Origin: Erythrobacter rubeus
GTDB taxonomy: Bacteria; Pseudomonadota; Alphaproteobacteria; Sphingomonadales; Sphingomonadaceae
DNA length: 64,000 nucleotides
NCBI RefSeq assembly: GCF_014705715.1
Contig: NZ_JACXLC010000001.1
Location: 416,457 to 480,456 of the forward strand
Direction: 5' to 3'
A program made the translations under genes and the position numbers. Under the pieces are notes generated by a model. It saw nothing but the letters and a program-made list of their open reading frames with translations. It did no database searches and was not told where the DNA came from. This document shows, in pieces, positions 54,935 to 62,865 of this stretch. Positions within the stretch are counted from its first letter, which is position 1. Each line of letters starts with the position of its first letter.

Positions 54935-55879
54935 GTGAATTTCCGATACGTCTTCGAATTCCTGCAGGATCGCCGGGCCGCTGGGATGGACACCGTTCTC
55001 GTGACGGTTTGCGCGGTCGAGGGATCGTCGATGCGCAATCCCGGTACCATCATGGGCGTGGCCGAAGACGGCAGCTATGCGGGATCGCTGTCGGGCGGCT
55101 GCATAGAAGCGGCGGTGGTCGCCGAGGCTGTCGATACGCTGCGATCGGGCGAGCCCCGCATAGTGCGCTTCGGCGCGGGATCGCGCTACATCGATATCAA
55201 ATTGCCCTGCGGTGGTGGGCTGGACCTACACTTCCAACCGTTGGGCGCAAGCGACCTCGCCGAGCGGTGCTTGCAATCCATCGCGGACCGCGAACCGTTC
55301 TCGATGGCCTTGGCACAAGAGGGTGCATCACACCTGTCGGATTGGCGCGCACCGTCATACGATGCTTCCGCCGGGGAGGCTGTGTTCGGGCATTGGCCCG
55401 AGCCGCTGCTTGCCATTGTCGGCCACGGCGCAGGAGTGGAAGCGCTTGAGCGCATGGCCAGCACGATGGGATGCATCAGCCGGGTCTACACGCCGGATGA
55501 GAGGGTGGTAGACGCTCTCCGCAATGGACCGACCGAGGTGATCGGTCTTGAGCGGACGTCGGAGACGGGTCTCTTGCAGAGCGATCCGTGGACCGCATTC
55601 GTGTTCCTCTTCCATGACCATGATTGGGAAATCGACCTGATGGCACGGGCAATCGAGCTTCCGCATTTTTATCTCGGTGCAATGGGCGGCAGGAAAGCCC
55701 ATGCCGTGCGCAGCGAGGCGCTTAGGGCTCGCGGCATAAGCGAAGAGCAATTGTCCGCGATGAAGGCCCCGATCGGCGTGTTCCATTCATCCCGCGATCC
55801 GCAAACGCTGGCGCTATCAACCTTGGCGGAGATCATCCGGACCTATCAGGACACCGATTTCGGGAAAGCTCTTGGCTGA
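54935..55879 (+). CDS. xdhC: XdhC/CoxI-family molybdenum cofactor insertion protein
   Basis: 314 aa from the GTG at 54935 (weak ribosome-binding site; in-frame sequence upstream is an Arg-rich shadow of the cytochrome gene). The XdhC N-domain has VTVCAVEGSSMRNPGTIMG and GSLSGGCIEAAVVAEA. The Rossmann C-domain has LLAIVGHGAGVEALERMAS, FVFLFHDHDWEIDL and LGAMGGRKAHAVR, IGVFHSSRDPQTLALSTLAEI. XdhC proteins bind, sulfurate and protect the cofactor before insertion into IorB-type apoenzyme. Confidence 0.9.
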   Translation: MNFRYVFEFLQDRRAAGMDTVLVTVCAVEGSSMRNPGTIMGVAEDGSYAGSLSGGCIEAAVVAEAVDTLRSGEPRIVRFGAGSRYIDIKLPCGGGLDLHFQPLGASDLAERCLQSIADREPFSMALAQEGASHLSDWRAPSYDASAGEAVFGHWPEPLLAIVGHGAGVEALERMASTMGCISRVYTPDERVVDALRNGPTEVIGLERTSETGLLQSDPWTAFVFLFHDHDWEIDLMARAIELPHFYLGAMGGRKAHAVRSEALRARGISEEQLSAMKAPIGVFHSSRDPQTLALSTLAEIIRTYQDTDFGKALG

Positions 55880-56456
55880 GGCTCGCAAGCCGGCTGTCGC
55901 ACTGCTGGCGGCGGGATCGTCCCGCCGGTTTGGGCAGCGGGACAAGCTGGCCGCAGAGTTTCGCGGCGAGATGCTGGGCTGTTTGGCCGCTCGCGCAATC
56001 CCGCGCGAGTTATTTGAGGCTGCTTGGGTCATCATCGGTTCGCCAGAACACCCATGCGCCGAGCAGTGGGAACGGACGGGCTTTGCCGCGCACGTCAATC
56101 CGGATGCCGAGCGCGGAATGGGAACTTCCGTGGCCTGCGCAGCGCGGCTTGCGCAAGCGGCGAGAGCGAGCGGGCTCCTGATTGCGCTGTCCGATATGCC
56201 GCTTGTGCCCGCGGAGCATTTCCGGGCGTTAGCCGCCACTGCCGAAGACGGCGGATCGGGCTGTATCGCGGCATCGTCGAGTGGCTCAGTCCGCATGCCG
56301 CCAGCGATATTCGGCGCCGATCATTTCGAGACGCTTTCAGAATCCGACGGAGATGGCGGCGCGCGCACCTTGCTTTCAAGCGGTGTCGCGATCGACTGTC
56401 CGCCGGACTGGCTTGTCGATATCGATACTCCGGAGGATCTCGCGAGGTACGCCTAG
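55872..56456 (+). CDS. mocA: MocA-type molybdopterin cytidylyltransferase / NTP-transferase
   Basis: 194 aa, TTG at 55872 overlapping xdhC by 8 bases, with a GGGAAAG ribosome-binding site. The nucleotide-binding motif is LLAAGSSRRFGQRDKLA, then NPDAERGMGTSVACAARLA and LSDMPLV; the substrate half has GVAIDCPPDWLVDIDTPEDLARY. It should make the MCD form of the cofactor needed by the iorAB enzyme. MobA (guanylyl) is the alternative, but operon position favours MocA. Confidence 0.8.
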   Translation: MAEARKPAVALLAAGSSRRFGQRDKLAAEFRGEMLGCLAARAIPRELFEAAWVIIGSPEHPCAEQWERTGFAAHVNPDAERGMGTSVACAARLAQAARASGLLIALSDMPLVPAEHFRALAATAEDGGSGCIAASSSGSVRMPPAIFGADHFETLSESDGDGGARTLLSSGVAIDCPPDWLVDIDTPEDLARYA

Positions 56457-56469
56457 AACAGCGGAGGCG

Positions 56470-57936
56470 CTATTCCAGGCCCAATTCATCGAGGTTCATT
56501 GTCGCTGCCGAATATCCCGCCGCTGCCAATCGCCCAGTCAGGTCGGCACGAATCGCGCGGATTTGCGCATCTGCCGCGCTCTCTTCTCGCAGGTTCACCA
56601 GGAAAAAGTCGCCTGCCCCTAAATCGAAGCGCTTACGCTCCGCAGCCACCATTGCGCTCGCCTGCTCAACTTCATCGTCTGCGAGCTCCGCGAGTTCCAA
56701 GGCGGCGTTGAGATTGGTGAGGATGTTGTCGAGTTCGACCTCGATCCGGTCAGCAACGCGCTGTTGCTGCAGCTCCATTTCGCGCAGTTCCGCTTCGGCC
56801 CGCTGCAAACGCCCGCGGGCCTCGCGCCGCTGCAGAGGGACAGAAAACGTCACGCCCACAATAGCGTCGGTAGAATCGAAAGTGGGGCCGCCATCGCCGA
56901 TCTCGCCGAAATCTCTCGACAACTCGACGTTCAGATCCAGCTTGGGCTGGAGATCGTTGCGGCGCAACTCAACCTTGTTGGTCGCGCGCTGGATCGCAAG
57001 GCGAAAGTTTTGCAGCTCAGGACGGGTCTCAAGAATATCGTCCCGACCCGCCGCAATCAGCGTCCGCATGTCGGGCAGGACATCAAGGATATCCGCGCTC
57101 GGCAATTGCTCGCGCGTCGGGGTGATGAGCCGCCCGTCGCGATCGCGCAGATAATAGGCGAGGCTGTTGGAAGCAGTCGCGAAATTTCGCTGTGCTTCCG
57201 CCAACAGCGTCTTCCGGCGGATGACATTCTGTTCGTTCTCGGTCAGCGCGATGCGGGGTGTCGCCCCCGATCTCACCTGGCGCGACAGGCCGACCGTGCG
57301 CGCCTGCGCGATTTCGAGCAGCTCCTCGTACACGCGGATTTCGTTCCCCGCCGCGACCCAGCGCCAGTATGCCTTGAGCGCTTCGTGCTGCACATTCAGT
57401 TGTACCAGCAGGACGTCGAGCCGGGCCTGGCTCGCTGCGATCCGGGTGTCCTCGATCGTGAAGCGGCGCTGGTCGATGCTGCGATCGCGTAGCAGCGAAA
57501 ACAGCGCGCCTACCTTGAATTCGCCGAGTTCGTTGGTGTTGTAGATGTTTTCGTAAATCGGGAATGTACCGTCTGAAAGACGGTAGGTCGCGAAGACTTC
57601 GGCGCCAAGAGGGCGCAGCGGCTGGGTCGCGCCCACCTCGGCGTAACCGCCGGAGAACGTGCCTGTCAGCCGGTCGTAGGTTTCCGCCTTGAGCATGAGG
57701 TCGAACGCGCCATCGGCGGAAAGTTGGTCGCTGCGGGCGGCGGCTTCGCGCTGAAAGCTTTCCAGAATGCTCGGAAATGTAAGCGCGGAGCTTCGCAGCA
57801 CTTCCTCAGGCAGCAAAGGTCCGGTCTTCAGCGCTTCTTCGAGAGGATCGCCGAGCGGTTCGATATCCTGCGCGTGTGAAGGCCCCGCCAGCACACAAAA
57901 CGCAGCAGCCAGTCCGCAGGCGGTCAGATATTTCAT
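56470..57936 (-). CDS. TolC-family outer-membrane efflux protein
   Basis: 488 aa. Signal peptide MKYLTACGLAAAFCVLAGPSHAQ. Two outer-membrane-factor repeats show long helical segments (AAARSDQLSADGAFDLMLKA; LDVLLVQLNVQHEALKAYWRW; ALELAELADDEVEQASAM) and the terminal FFLVNLREESAADAQIRAIRADL region of the family. It forms a trimeric channel. Gene order (ABC, HlyD, TolC, all leftward, 2-base gap to the adaptor gene) shows it serves the export system next to it. Confidence 0.88.
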   Translation of the reverse strand: MKYLTACGLAAAFCVLAGPSHAQDIEPLGDPLEEALKTGPLLPEEVLRSSALTFPSILESFQREAAARSDQLSADGAFDLMLKAETYDRLTGTFSGGYAEVGATQPLRPLGAEVFATYRLSDGTFPIYENIYNTNELGEFKVGALFSLLRDRSIDQRRFTIEDTRIAASQARLDVLLVQLNVQHEALKAYWRWVAAGNEIRVYEELLEIAQARTVGLSRQVRSGATPRIALTENEQNVIRRKTLLAEAQRNFATASNSLAYYLRDRDGRLITPTREQLPSADILDVLPDMRTLIAAGRDDILETRPELQNFRLAIQRATNKVELRRNDLQPKLDLNVELSRDFGEIGDGGPTFDSTDAIVGVTFSVPLQRREARGRLQRAEAELREMELQQQRVADRIEVELDNILTNLNAALELAELADDEVEQASAMVAAERKRFDLGAGDFFLVNLREESAADAQIRAIRADLTGRLAAAGYSAATMNLDELGLE

Positions 57937-57938
57937 GG

Positions 57939-58982
57939 CTAGAGCGCCTGGCCCTGCGTGTCCGGCGCAGGGGGCAGCTCAGGGGGGAAGTTGTTGAGCT
58001 GCCGCCAGATTTCGTACCCAACCGGGACGGTTTCGAGCAGCACCCACGCTCGCACCGACGCACCGAAGCGGGCGTAGCGTTCCTCGGGCCAAGGCTCCTC
58101 GCCCTCCGGGTCTTCCGCGATCAGGACGCGGAACCTTCCGTCTGCCTGCGCCGATTGGTCGACAGTGGTCACCTTGCCTGCGAAGGTTCCGATCGCAACC
58201 GAGGGCCATCCGCTGAATTGCACGGCGGGCCAGCCTTCGAACTGGACACGGGCTTCTTCACCCGGCTGGATAAGTCCGACATCGCGGCCGTCGACGAATA
58301 TCTCAATCACCCTTTCGGTCGTTTCAGGGACGAAGGATGCCAGCACGTCGCCGGCACTCACGAGCGTTGCCGCGTCACCGGCATTGACTGACTGGATAAA
58401 GCCATCGCGCGGGGCGACCACCAACTGCTCCGACTGGCGGGAAAGTGCAGTCTCTGCCCGAGTCAGATTGGCTTGAGCCTCGGCAACCCGGCCGCGCATT
58501 TCCTCGACCCGGATCTGTGCCTGCTCGAAATCCCGGCGGGCAGTCAGGCCGGCCGCGAACAGCTCTGCCATGCGGCGTTCGTCGATCTGCGCGGTGGCGA
58601 GCGCGTTCTGCGCGGATTGAAGCTGGATCTGGACCTGCTGGCGTTCCGCCTGCAAGCGCTCGACCAACCTTGGATCGATGTCGGCAATGCGCGCAATCGG
58701 ATCGCCTTTCTGCACCGCGCTGCCATCGCGGACATACCATTCTTCGATACGGCCAGAGACGAGCGCGTTGATTTCCTGCTGGCGCTCGTTCGGATTGAGG
58801 GTCGTCACGACGCCTTGGCCGCCGGTCGTCTGAACCCAAGGCACGAAGATCAGAAACCCGACAAGGATGACAATTGCAGCGAGAACCAGCACGTAAACTG
58901 TCCGCATGATCAGCGGCGTCCGGATCTGCTGGAGCGTGGTAAAGTGCGAAAGGTCCTCTTTCGTGGGCGTGATGATGCTCAT
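57939..58982 (-). CDS. HlyD-type membrane fusion (periplasmic adaptor) protein
   Basis: 347 aa. N-terminal anchor (VYVLVLAAIVILVGFLIFVPWV, ~30-52), lipoyl half-motif LVSGRIEEWYVRDGSAVQKGDPI, a coiled-coil hairpin (~110-200), the second lipoyl half (VVAPRDGFIQSVNAGDAATLVSAG) and a barrel domain. It bridges inner-membrane exporter and TolC channel. It starts in an ATGA overlap with the ABC gene. The short hairpin is nearer to multidrug/short type adaptors than to long HlyD. Confidence 0.88.
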   Translation of the reverse strand: MSIITPTKEDLSHFTTLQQIRTPLIMRTVYVLVLAAIVILVGFLIFVPWVQTTGGQGVVTTLNPNERQQEINALVSGRIEEWYVRDGSAVQKGDPIARIADIDPRLVERLQAERQQVQIQLQSAQNALATAQIDERRMAELFAAGLTARRDFEQAQIRVEEMRGRVAEAQANLTRAETALSRQSEQLVVAPRDGFIQSVNAGDAATLVSAGDVLASFVPETTERVIEIFVDGRDVGLIQPGEEARVQFEGWPAVQFSGWPSVAIGTFAGKVTTVDQSAQADGRFRVLIAEDPEGEEPWPEERYARFGASVRAWVLLETVPVGYEIWRQLNNFPPELPPAPDTQGQAL

Positions 58983-60766
58983 GTGCCGGCGACCCCTCGG
59001 CTTTCGATATTGCTCGGCGGCGACAGCGGACGCGGGCCCGAAGGTTTACGTGGCGGCTTCTGGTTCACTGCCATGCAGAAATCATCGAAGTTCTCGAAAT
59101 AGGTCTGCTTGTTGGCCTCAAGATACAGAAACCTGTCGAACCCGAGATCGATACGTCGGTTCGAGAAGCAGATAACCGTCGAATACGCCTGTTCGCGCAG
59201 TTCGGTAACGGCGCGCGACAAATTGTCTTCGTCAAGCAAATCGAAAAGCTGGCTCAAGACGAGAATGCGCGGCTGTTCGAGCAAAGCATTAGCCAGTTTG
59301 AGCTGTTGCAATTCGACCGGGGAAAGCGGCCAGCCGGTCGACGCGATCGAAGTATCGAGGCCCTCTTCGAAATTCGAAATCGTCTCGGTCAAGCCAACAG
59401 TTTCAAGGGCGTTGACCATCCGTTTCGGTGCGGTTTGCGGGCAGGAGAGGCCAAGATACTCGCGAATGGTCATTCCTACGAAACTGGGGCGTTCGAGCAC
59501 ATGCACGTCTTTGCGCAAGTTGTAGGCCTCGATTTCCCGCAAATCGATGTCGCCCATTGTCGCAAAGCCGCCTTGCGGCAGCTCATGCATTCGCAGCAGG
59601 TTAGTGAAAAGACGCTGAACGCCGGGCTGACTTGCCGCTGCCATCACTATTGCGCCGCTCGGAATTTCGAGATTGAATTCGGCGATTTCGTGCCGCGCCT
59701 TGCCACGGACATTCTTGAAAACGATGGTGTGATCTTCCCCGCTAACCGGGCTGTCACCGGCCGGCTCTTCCTGTTCGACGTCGTAAAACAGGGTCAGCTC
59801 TTCCACCGCAGCGCAGAGATCATAAAAATAGGTCAGATAGGTGCCAAGCTGCGCAACACCGAAGAACGCCACCGACAGGACAAGTTCTGCCGCGACCAAC
59901 TGGCCGAGCGTCAATTGCCCTTGAATGACGAGCCAGCCGCCAAGACCAAGCAGTACGGCGCTCGCCAGCGCGTACAGCAGCAGGAACGCGATCGTCTGTG
60001 AGAAATGCTGCCGAAAATGCCGCTTGCGCTCTTCTATGTATCCGTGAGTGTAGTGATCGGTGCGGTCGAGGGCGTAATCGATCCGCCTCTGCGATTTGAA
60101 GAAGCCATTCGATCCGCCGAGCGTCTCAAGCCATGCGGCCGTTTCGTGCTTCGCGTGGGACAGATCGATCCCGGTCCGCACGGCGCGGCTGCCCCAGACA
60201 AGCCAGATCACCCAGATCAGCGCGCTCATCACGAGCGTGAACACAAGAAACAGGGGGTGGTACAGCGACACGAGGACGAACCCGACGGCAACCTGCAGGA
60301 CGACGGTGAAACCGCCAATAAAGAGCACCGGAAGCGCTTTTTGCACGATGATGACGTCGAAATAGCGGTTGAACAGCGCGAGCCGTTTGTTGTCATCGAA
60401 AAACGGGTTCTGAGCATAGACGGAGATCAGGGAAATCTCCGCCACCATGCGGGCATAAAACCGCCGCGCGAAAAGCTCCATCAGATGGATCCGCAGAGCG
60501 TTGAGAAGTCCGAACAGCACCAGCAATCCGAACAGCGAAACCGAAAGGATGACAAGCGGGGCCGCAAGCGCCGTGTTAGCCACCGTGTTGATGAGCATCT
60601 GCACGGAAATCGGCGTCGCGAGCGAAAGCAGGCTGATGCCGACGCCATAGACGAGAGCGAGCCAGTAAAAGCTCGCTTCAGGCTTCAAGATCTCAAAAAA
60701 CCGGCGAAAAAACTTCACCAGGGATACTCGAGAGCCGTAGCTAGCAGTGTCGGGCGCCGGGGCCAT
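58979..60766 (-). CDS. ABC-exporter homologue with a degenerate nucleotide-binding domain
   Basis: 595 aa from the ATG at 60766. Residues ~35-320 form an ABC type I exporter transmembrane domain (six helices, ASFYWLALVYGVGISLLSLATPISVQ). The NBD (~345-565) aligns in length and order, but each key motif is changed. Walker A is AASQPGVQR with no Gly-Lys-Ser/Thr. The signature LSGGQ is LSPVE. Walker B is ILVLSQLFD (Asp to Ser, Glu to Gln). The switch His is Asn (CFSNRRID), and the Q-loop Gln is Glu (VLERPSF). The coding frame is intact, so this is no decaying pseudogene. ATP hydrolysis is unlikely, so its role as pump, scaffold or regulator is open. Confidence 0.8.
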   Translation of the reverse strand: MAPAPDTASYGSRVSLVKFFRRFFEILKPEASFYWLALVYGVGISLLSLATPISVQMLINTVANTALAAPLVILSVSLFGLLVLFGLLNALRIHLMELFARRFYARMVAEISLISVYAQNPFFDDNKRLALFNRYFDVIIVQKALPVLFIGGFTVVLQVAVGFVLVSLYHPLFLVFTLVMSALIWVIWLVWGSRAVRTGIDLSHAKHETAAWLETLGGSNGFFKSQRRIDYALDRTDHYTHGYIEERKRHFRQHFSQTIAFLLLYALASAVLLGLGGWLVIQGQLTLGQLVAAELVLSVAFFGVAQLGTYLTYFYDLCAAVEELTLFYDVEQEEPAGDSPVSGEDHTIVFKNVRGKARHEIAEFNLEIPSGAIVMAAASQPGVQRLFTNLLRMHELPQGGFATMGDIDLREIEAYNLRKDVHVLERPSFVGMTIREYLGLSCPQTAPKRMVNALETVGLTETISNFEEGLDTSIASTGWPLSPVELQQLKLANALLEQPRILVLSQLFDLLDEDNLSRAVTELREQAYSTVICFSNRRIDLGFDRFLYLEANKQTYFENFDDFCMAVNQKPPRKPSGPRPLSPPSNIESRGVAGT

Positions 60767-61032
60767 GGCCAAAATTCCGTCCAATCAGCGTCGAAAAAAG
60801 CATTTCGTCATTGTGCTCATACCGGTATCCCAGCCGGACGAGCTAGCGCTATAAAGCCTGCCTTAGCGCACTTCAAACGTTCCGTGTAGGAACAGGTTCC
60901 GTAAAATCGAATTCTGTAATTAGAAAAATTGCTTGGCCGAGATGTTTGCAAACTGCGAGCAGTTTGTAAGTTCTGGCGCTGCGACTGAAAATTACTCGGA
61001 ACGGGTCCGGCAAGGCACAGAGGATATTACAT
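60767..61032. promoter_or_regulatory. Divergent promoter region between the export operon and eda
   Basis: 266 AT-rich bases. Dyads noted: ATACCGGTAT (60818-60827), GTTCC-N5-GGAAC (60879-60893) and CAAACTGC-GA-GCAGTTTG (60949-60966, perfect). The last is 67 bases before eda. They may be operators. Confidence 0.4.
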
Positions 61033-61671
61033 ATGCGCGATCTCAATGAACGGCTGCGCGCCGCGCCGATCGTACCGCTGATCGATGAGAGCAATGCGGA
61101 CCGATCGGTCGCCACCGCGAAGGCGCTTGATGCAGGCGGTCTCAGCGTTGTCGAGGTCGTGTTGCGTAGCGAGGGCGCGCTTGCTGGAATGCAGGCGATT
61201 TGCGACGCGGGTGACGACCTGATCGTTGGCGCGGGAACCGTGCTGACGATCGATCAGGCGCGGCAGGTTCATAGGGCGGGCGCGCAATTCATTGTATCGC
61301 CCGGACTCGTCGATGAGATTGCGCGATACTGTCTGGACGAGGGGCTACCCTTCTTTCCCGGCACGATGACGGCTGGTGAGGTTCAGCGCGCCTATGCGCT
61401 GGGCCTTCGCGAAGTGAAGTTTTTCCCGGCAAGCCTCGCGGGCGGGGTTCCGATGCTCAAGGCATTCGGCTCGGTGTTTCGCGAGATGCGCTTCATGCCG
61501 ACCGGCGGTGTATCGCCCGCGAACCTTACGGAATTTCTTGCGCTGCCTCACGTTCTTGCCTGCGGCGGAAGCTGGCTCACACCGGCAGAAGCAATCGCTG
61601 CGGGCGACTATGACACGGTGACGGCGCTGGCGCAGCAGGCCGTCGAACTGGCTCAAACGGTGCGCGGCTGA
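61033..61671 (+). CDS. eda: 2-dehydro-3-deoxy-phosphogluconate (KDPG) aldolase
   Basis: 212 aa, AGAGGA eight bases before the ATG. TIM-barrel aldolase: VVEVVLRSEGAL (catalytic Glu region), VGAGTVLTIDQA, FIVSPGLVDEIA, FFPGTMTAGEVQRAYALG and the Schiff-base lysine in REVKFFPASLAGG. MPTGGVSPANLTEFL binds phosphate. It splits KDPG to pyruvate and glyceraldehyde-3-P in the Entner-Doudoroff pathway. The other ED genes are not adjacent. 4-hydroxy-2-oxoglutarate aldolase activity is a known alternative. Confidence 0.93.
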   Translation: MRDLNERLRAAPIVPLIDESNADRSVATAKALDAGGLSVVEVVLRSEGALAGMQAICDAGDDLIVGAGTVLTIDQARQVHRAGAQFIVSPGLVDEIARYCLDEGLPFFPGTMTAGEVQRAYALGLREVKFFPASLAGGVPMLKAFGSVFREMRFMPTGGVSPANLTEFLALPHVLACGGSWLTPAEAIAAGDYDTVTALAQQAVELAQTVRG

Positions 61672-61681
61672 GACGCCCGAC

Positions 61682-62806
61682 TTGCCCGACGCCAAGAAAC
61701 ACATCCTGCTGATCGGAGGAGGGCACGCGCATGTCGCGGTGCTGGCCGACTGGATCAAGCATGGGCTTCCGGCGGAACGGGCGACGCTGCTGACGCCGCA
61801 TCCGATGTTGCGCTATTCCGGAATGGTGCCGGGGTGGATCGCCGGCGAGCACCGGGCGGACGACGGCCTGGTTGATCTCACAGCCCTGGCCAGACGCGCA
61901 GGGACCGAGTTGGCATTTGACCGATGCTGCGGGCTCGATCTCGATCGGAGCACGGCTACGACATCGTCCGGAGAGACAATCCAATTCGATTACGCTTCGA
62001 TCGATACAGGCGGAGTTGGCAGGGCGCGCGACGTTGTCGGCGATGATCCGCGCTTGATCGATATTCGTCCGATCGATGTTTTCGTGGATAGGCTGGCGTC
62101 ATGGCGTCACACGGCGCGCGGCAAGGCGGTGCGGATCGCTGTAGTCGGCGGCGGTGCAGGCGGTGTGGAGCTCGCTTTCGCCCTACGCAATACCAGCGGT
62201 TTCGATCCTCGGCCCGACATCGTCCTGGCGACCGGCGATGAGGGGTTGCTACCAGGATTTGCGGACCCTGTTCGCGAGCGCGTCTTGGCCGAAACGCGCG
62301 ATCAGGAGATCAGGCTAATCGAGGGCAATGCACGTTTTGAAGACGGTTGGCTCGTCGCCGCTGACAGATCGATCGAACCGGTCGATCTGGTTGTTGCAGC
62401 GACCGGCAGCGCTGCCCCGGACTGGCCGGGCGAAAGCGGGCTCGCTTGCGATGCGGACGGGTTCATAGCGGTCGACCGCCATCAGCGCTCGACATCGCAT
62501 CCAAACATCTTTGCGGTGGGCGATGTCGCCGCCCGGCAGGACCGACACATTCCGCATTCCGGCGTGCATGCAGTCTTCGCCGGGCCTGTCCTTGCCGACA
62601 ACCTGCGGCAGGTGCTTGCGGGAAAGGAACCTCAGCGTTCCTACCGGCGGCGCTGGAACAACCTTTATCTGCTCAACACCGGCAATGGCTCGGCTATCGC
62701 GAGCTATGGCCCCTTCGCTGCCCAGGGACCATGGGTGGTGCAGCTGAAACATTGGATCGACAAGCGCTGGATAGCGACCTACGCGGAACTGGCGCGGGGC
62801 GGATGA
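61682..62806 (+). CDS. FAD/NAD(P)-dependent oxidoreductase, SelD-associated/NDH-2-like type
   Basis: 374 aa, TTG start 10 bases after eda. FAD-binding LLIGGGHAHVAVLADW, internal NAD-binding IAVVGGGAGGVELAFALR, and C-terminal FAD block ARSTSHPNIFAVGDVA-like (STSHPNIFAVGDVAARQDR). The GGGHAHVAVL start is typical of the oxidoreductase domain fused to selenide,water dikinase in some bacteria, but no selD follows here. NDH-2-like quinone reductase or sulfide:quinone reductase are alternatives. Translational coupling to eda is weak. Confidence 0.8.
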   Translation: MPDAKKHILLIGGGHAHVAVLADWIKHGLPAERATLLTPHPMLRYSGMVPGWIAGEHRADDGLVDLTALARRAGTELAFDRCCGLDLDRSTATTSSGETIQFDYASIDTGGVGRARDVVGDDPRLIDIRPIDVFVDRLASWRHTARGKAVRIAVVGGGAGGVELAFALRNTSGFDPRPDIVLATGDEGLLPGFADPVRERVLAETRDQEIRLIEGNARFEDGWLVAADRSIEPVDLVVAATGSAAPDWPGESGLACDADGFIAVDRHQRSTSHPNIFAVGDVAARQDRHIPHSGVHAVFAGPVLADNLRQVLAGKEPQRSYRRRWNNLYLLNTGNGSAIASYGPFAAQGPWVVQLKHWIDKRWIATYAELARGG

Positions 62807-62865
62807 TGCTCATGTGTAACCATCCGGCGGCAACCGGCGAACAGGCGCGCTAGAAGGGGCTTGAT

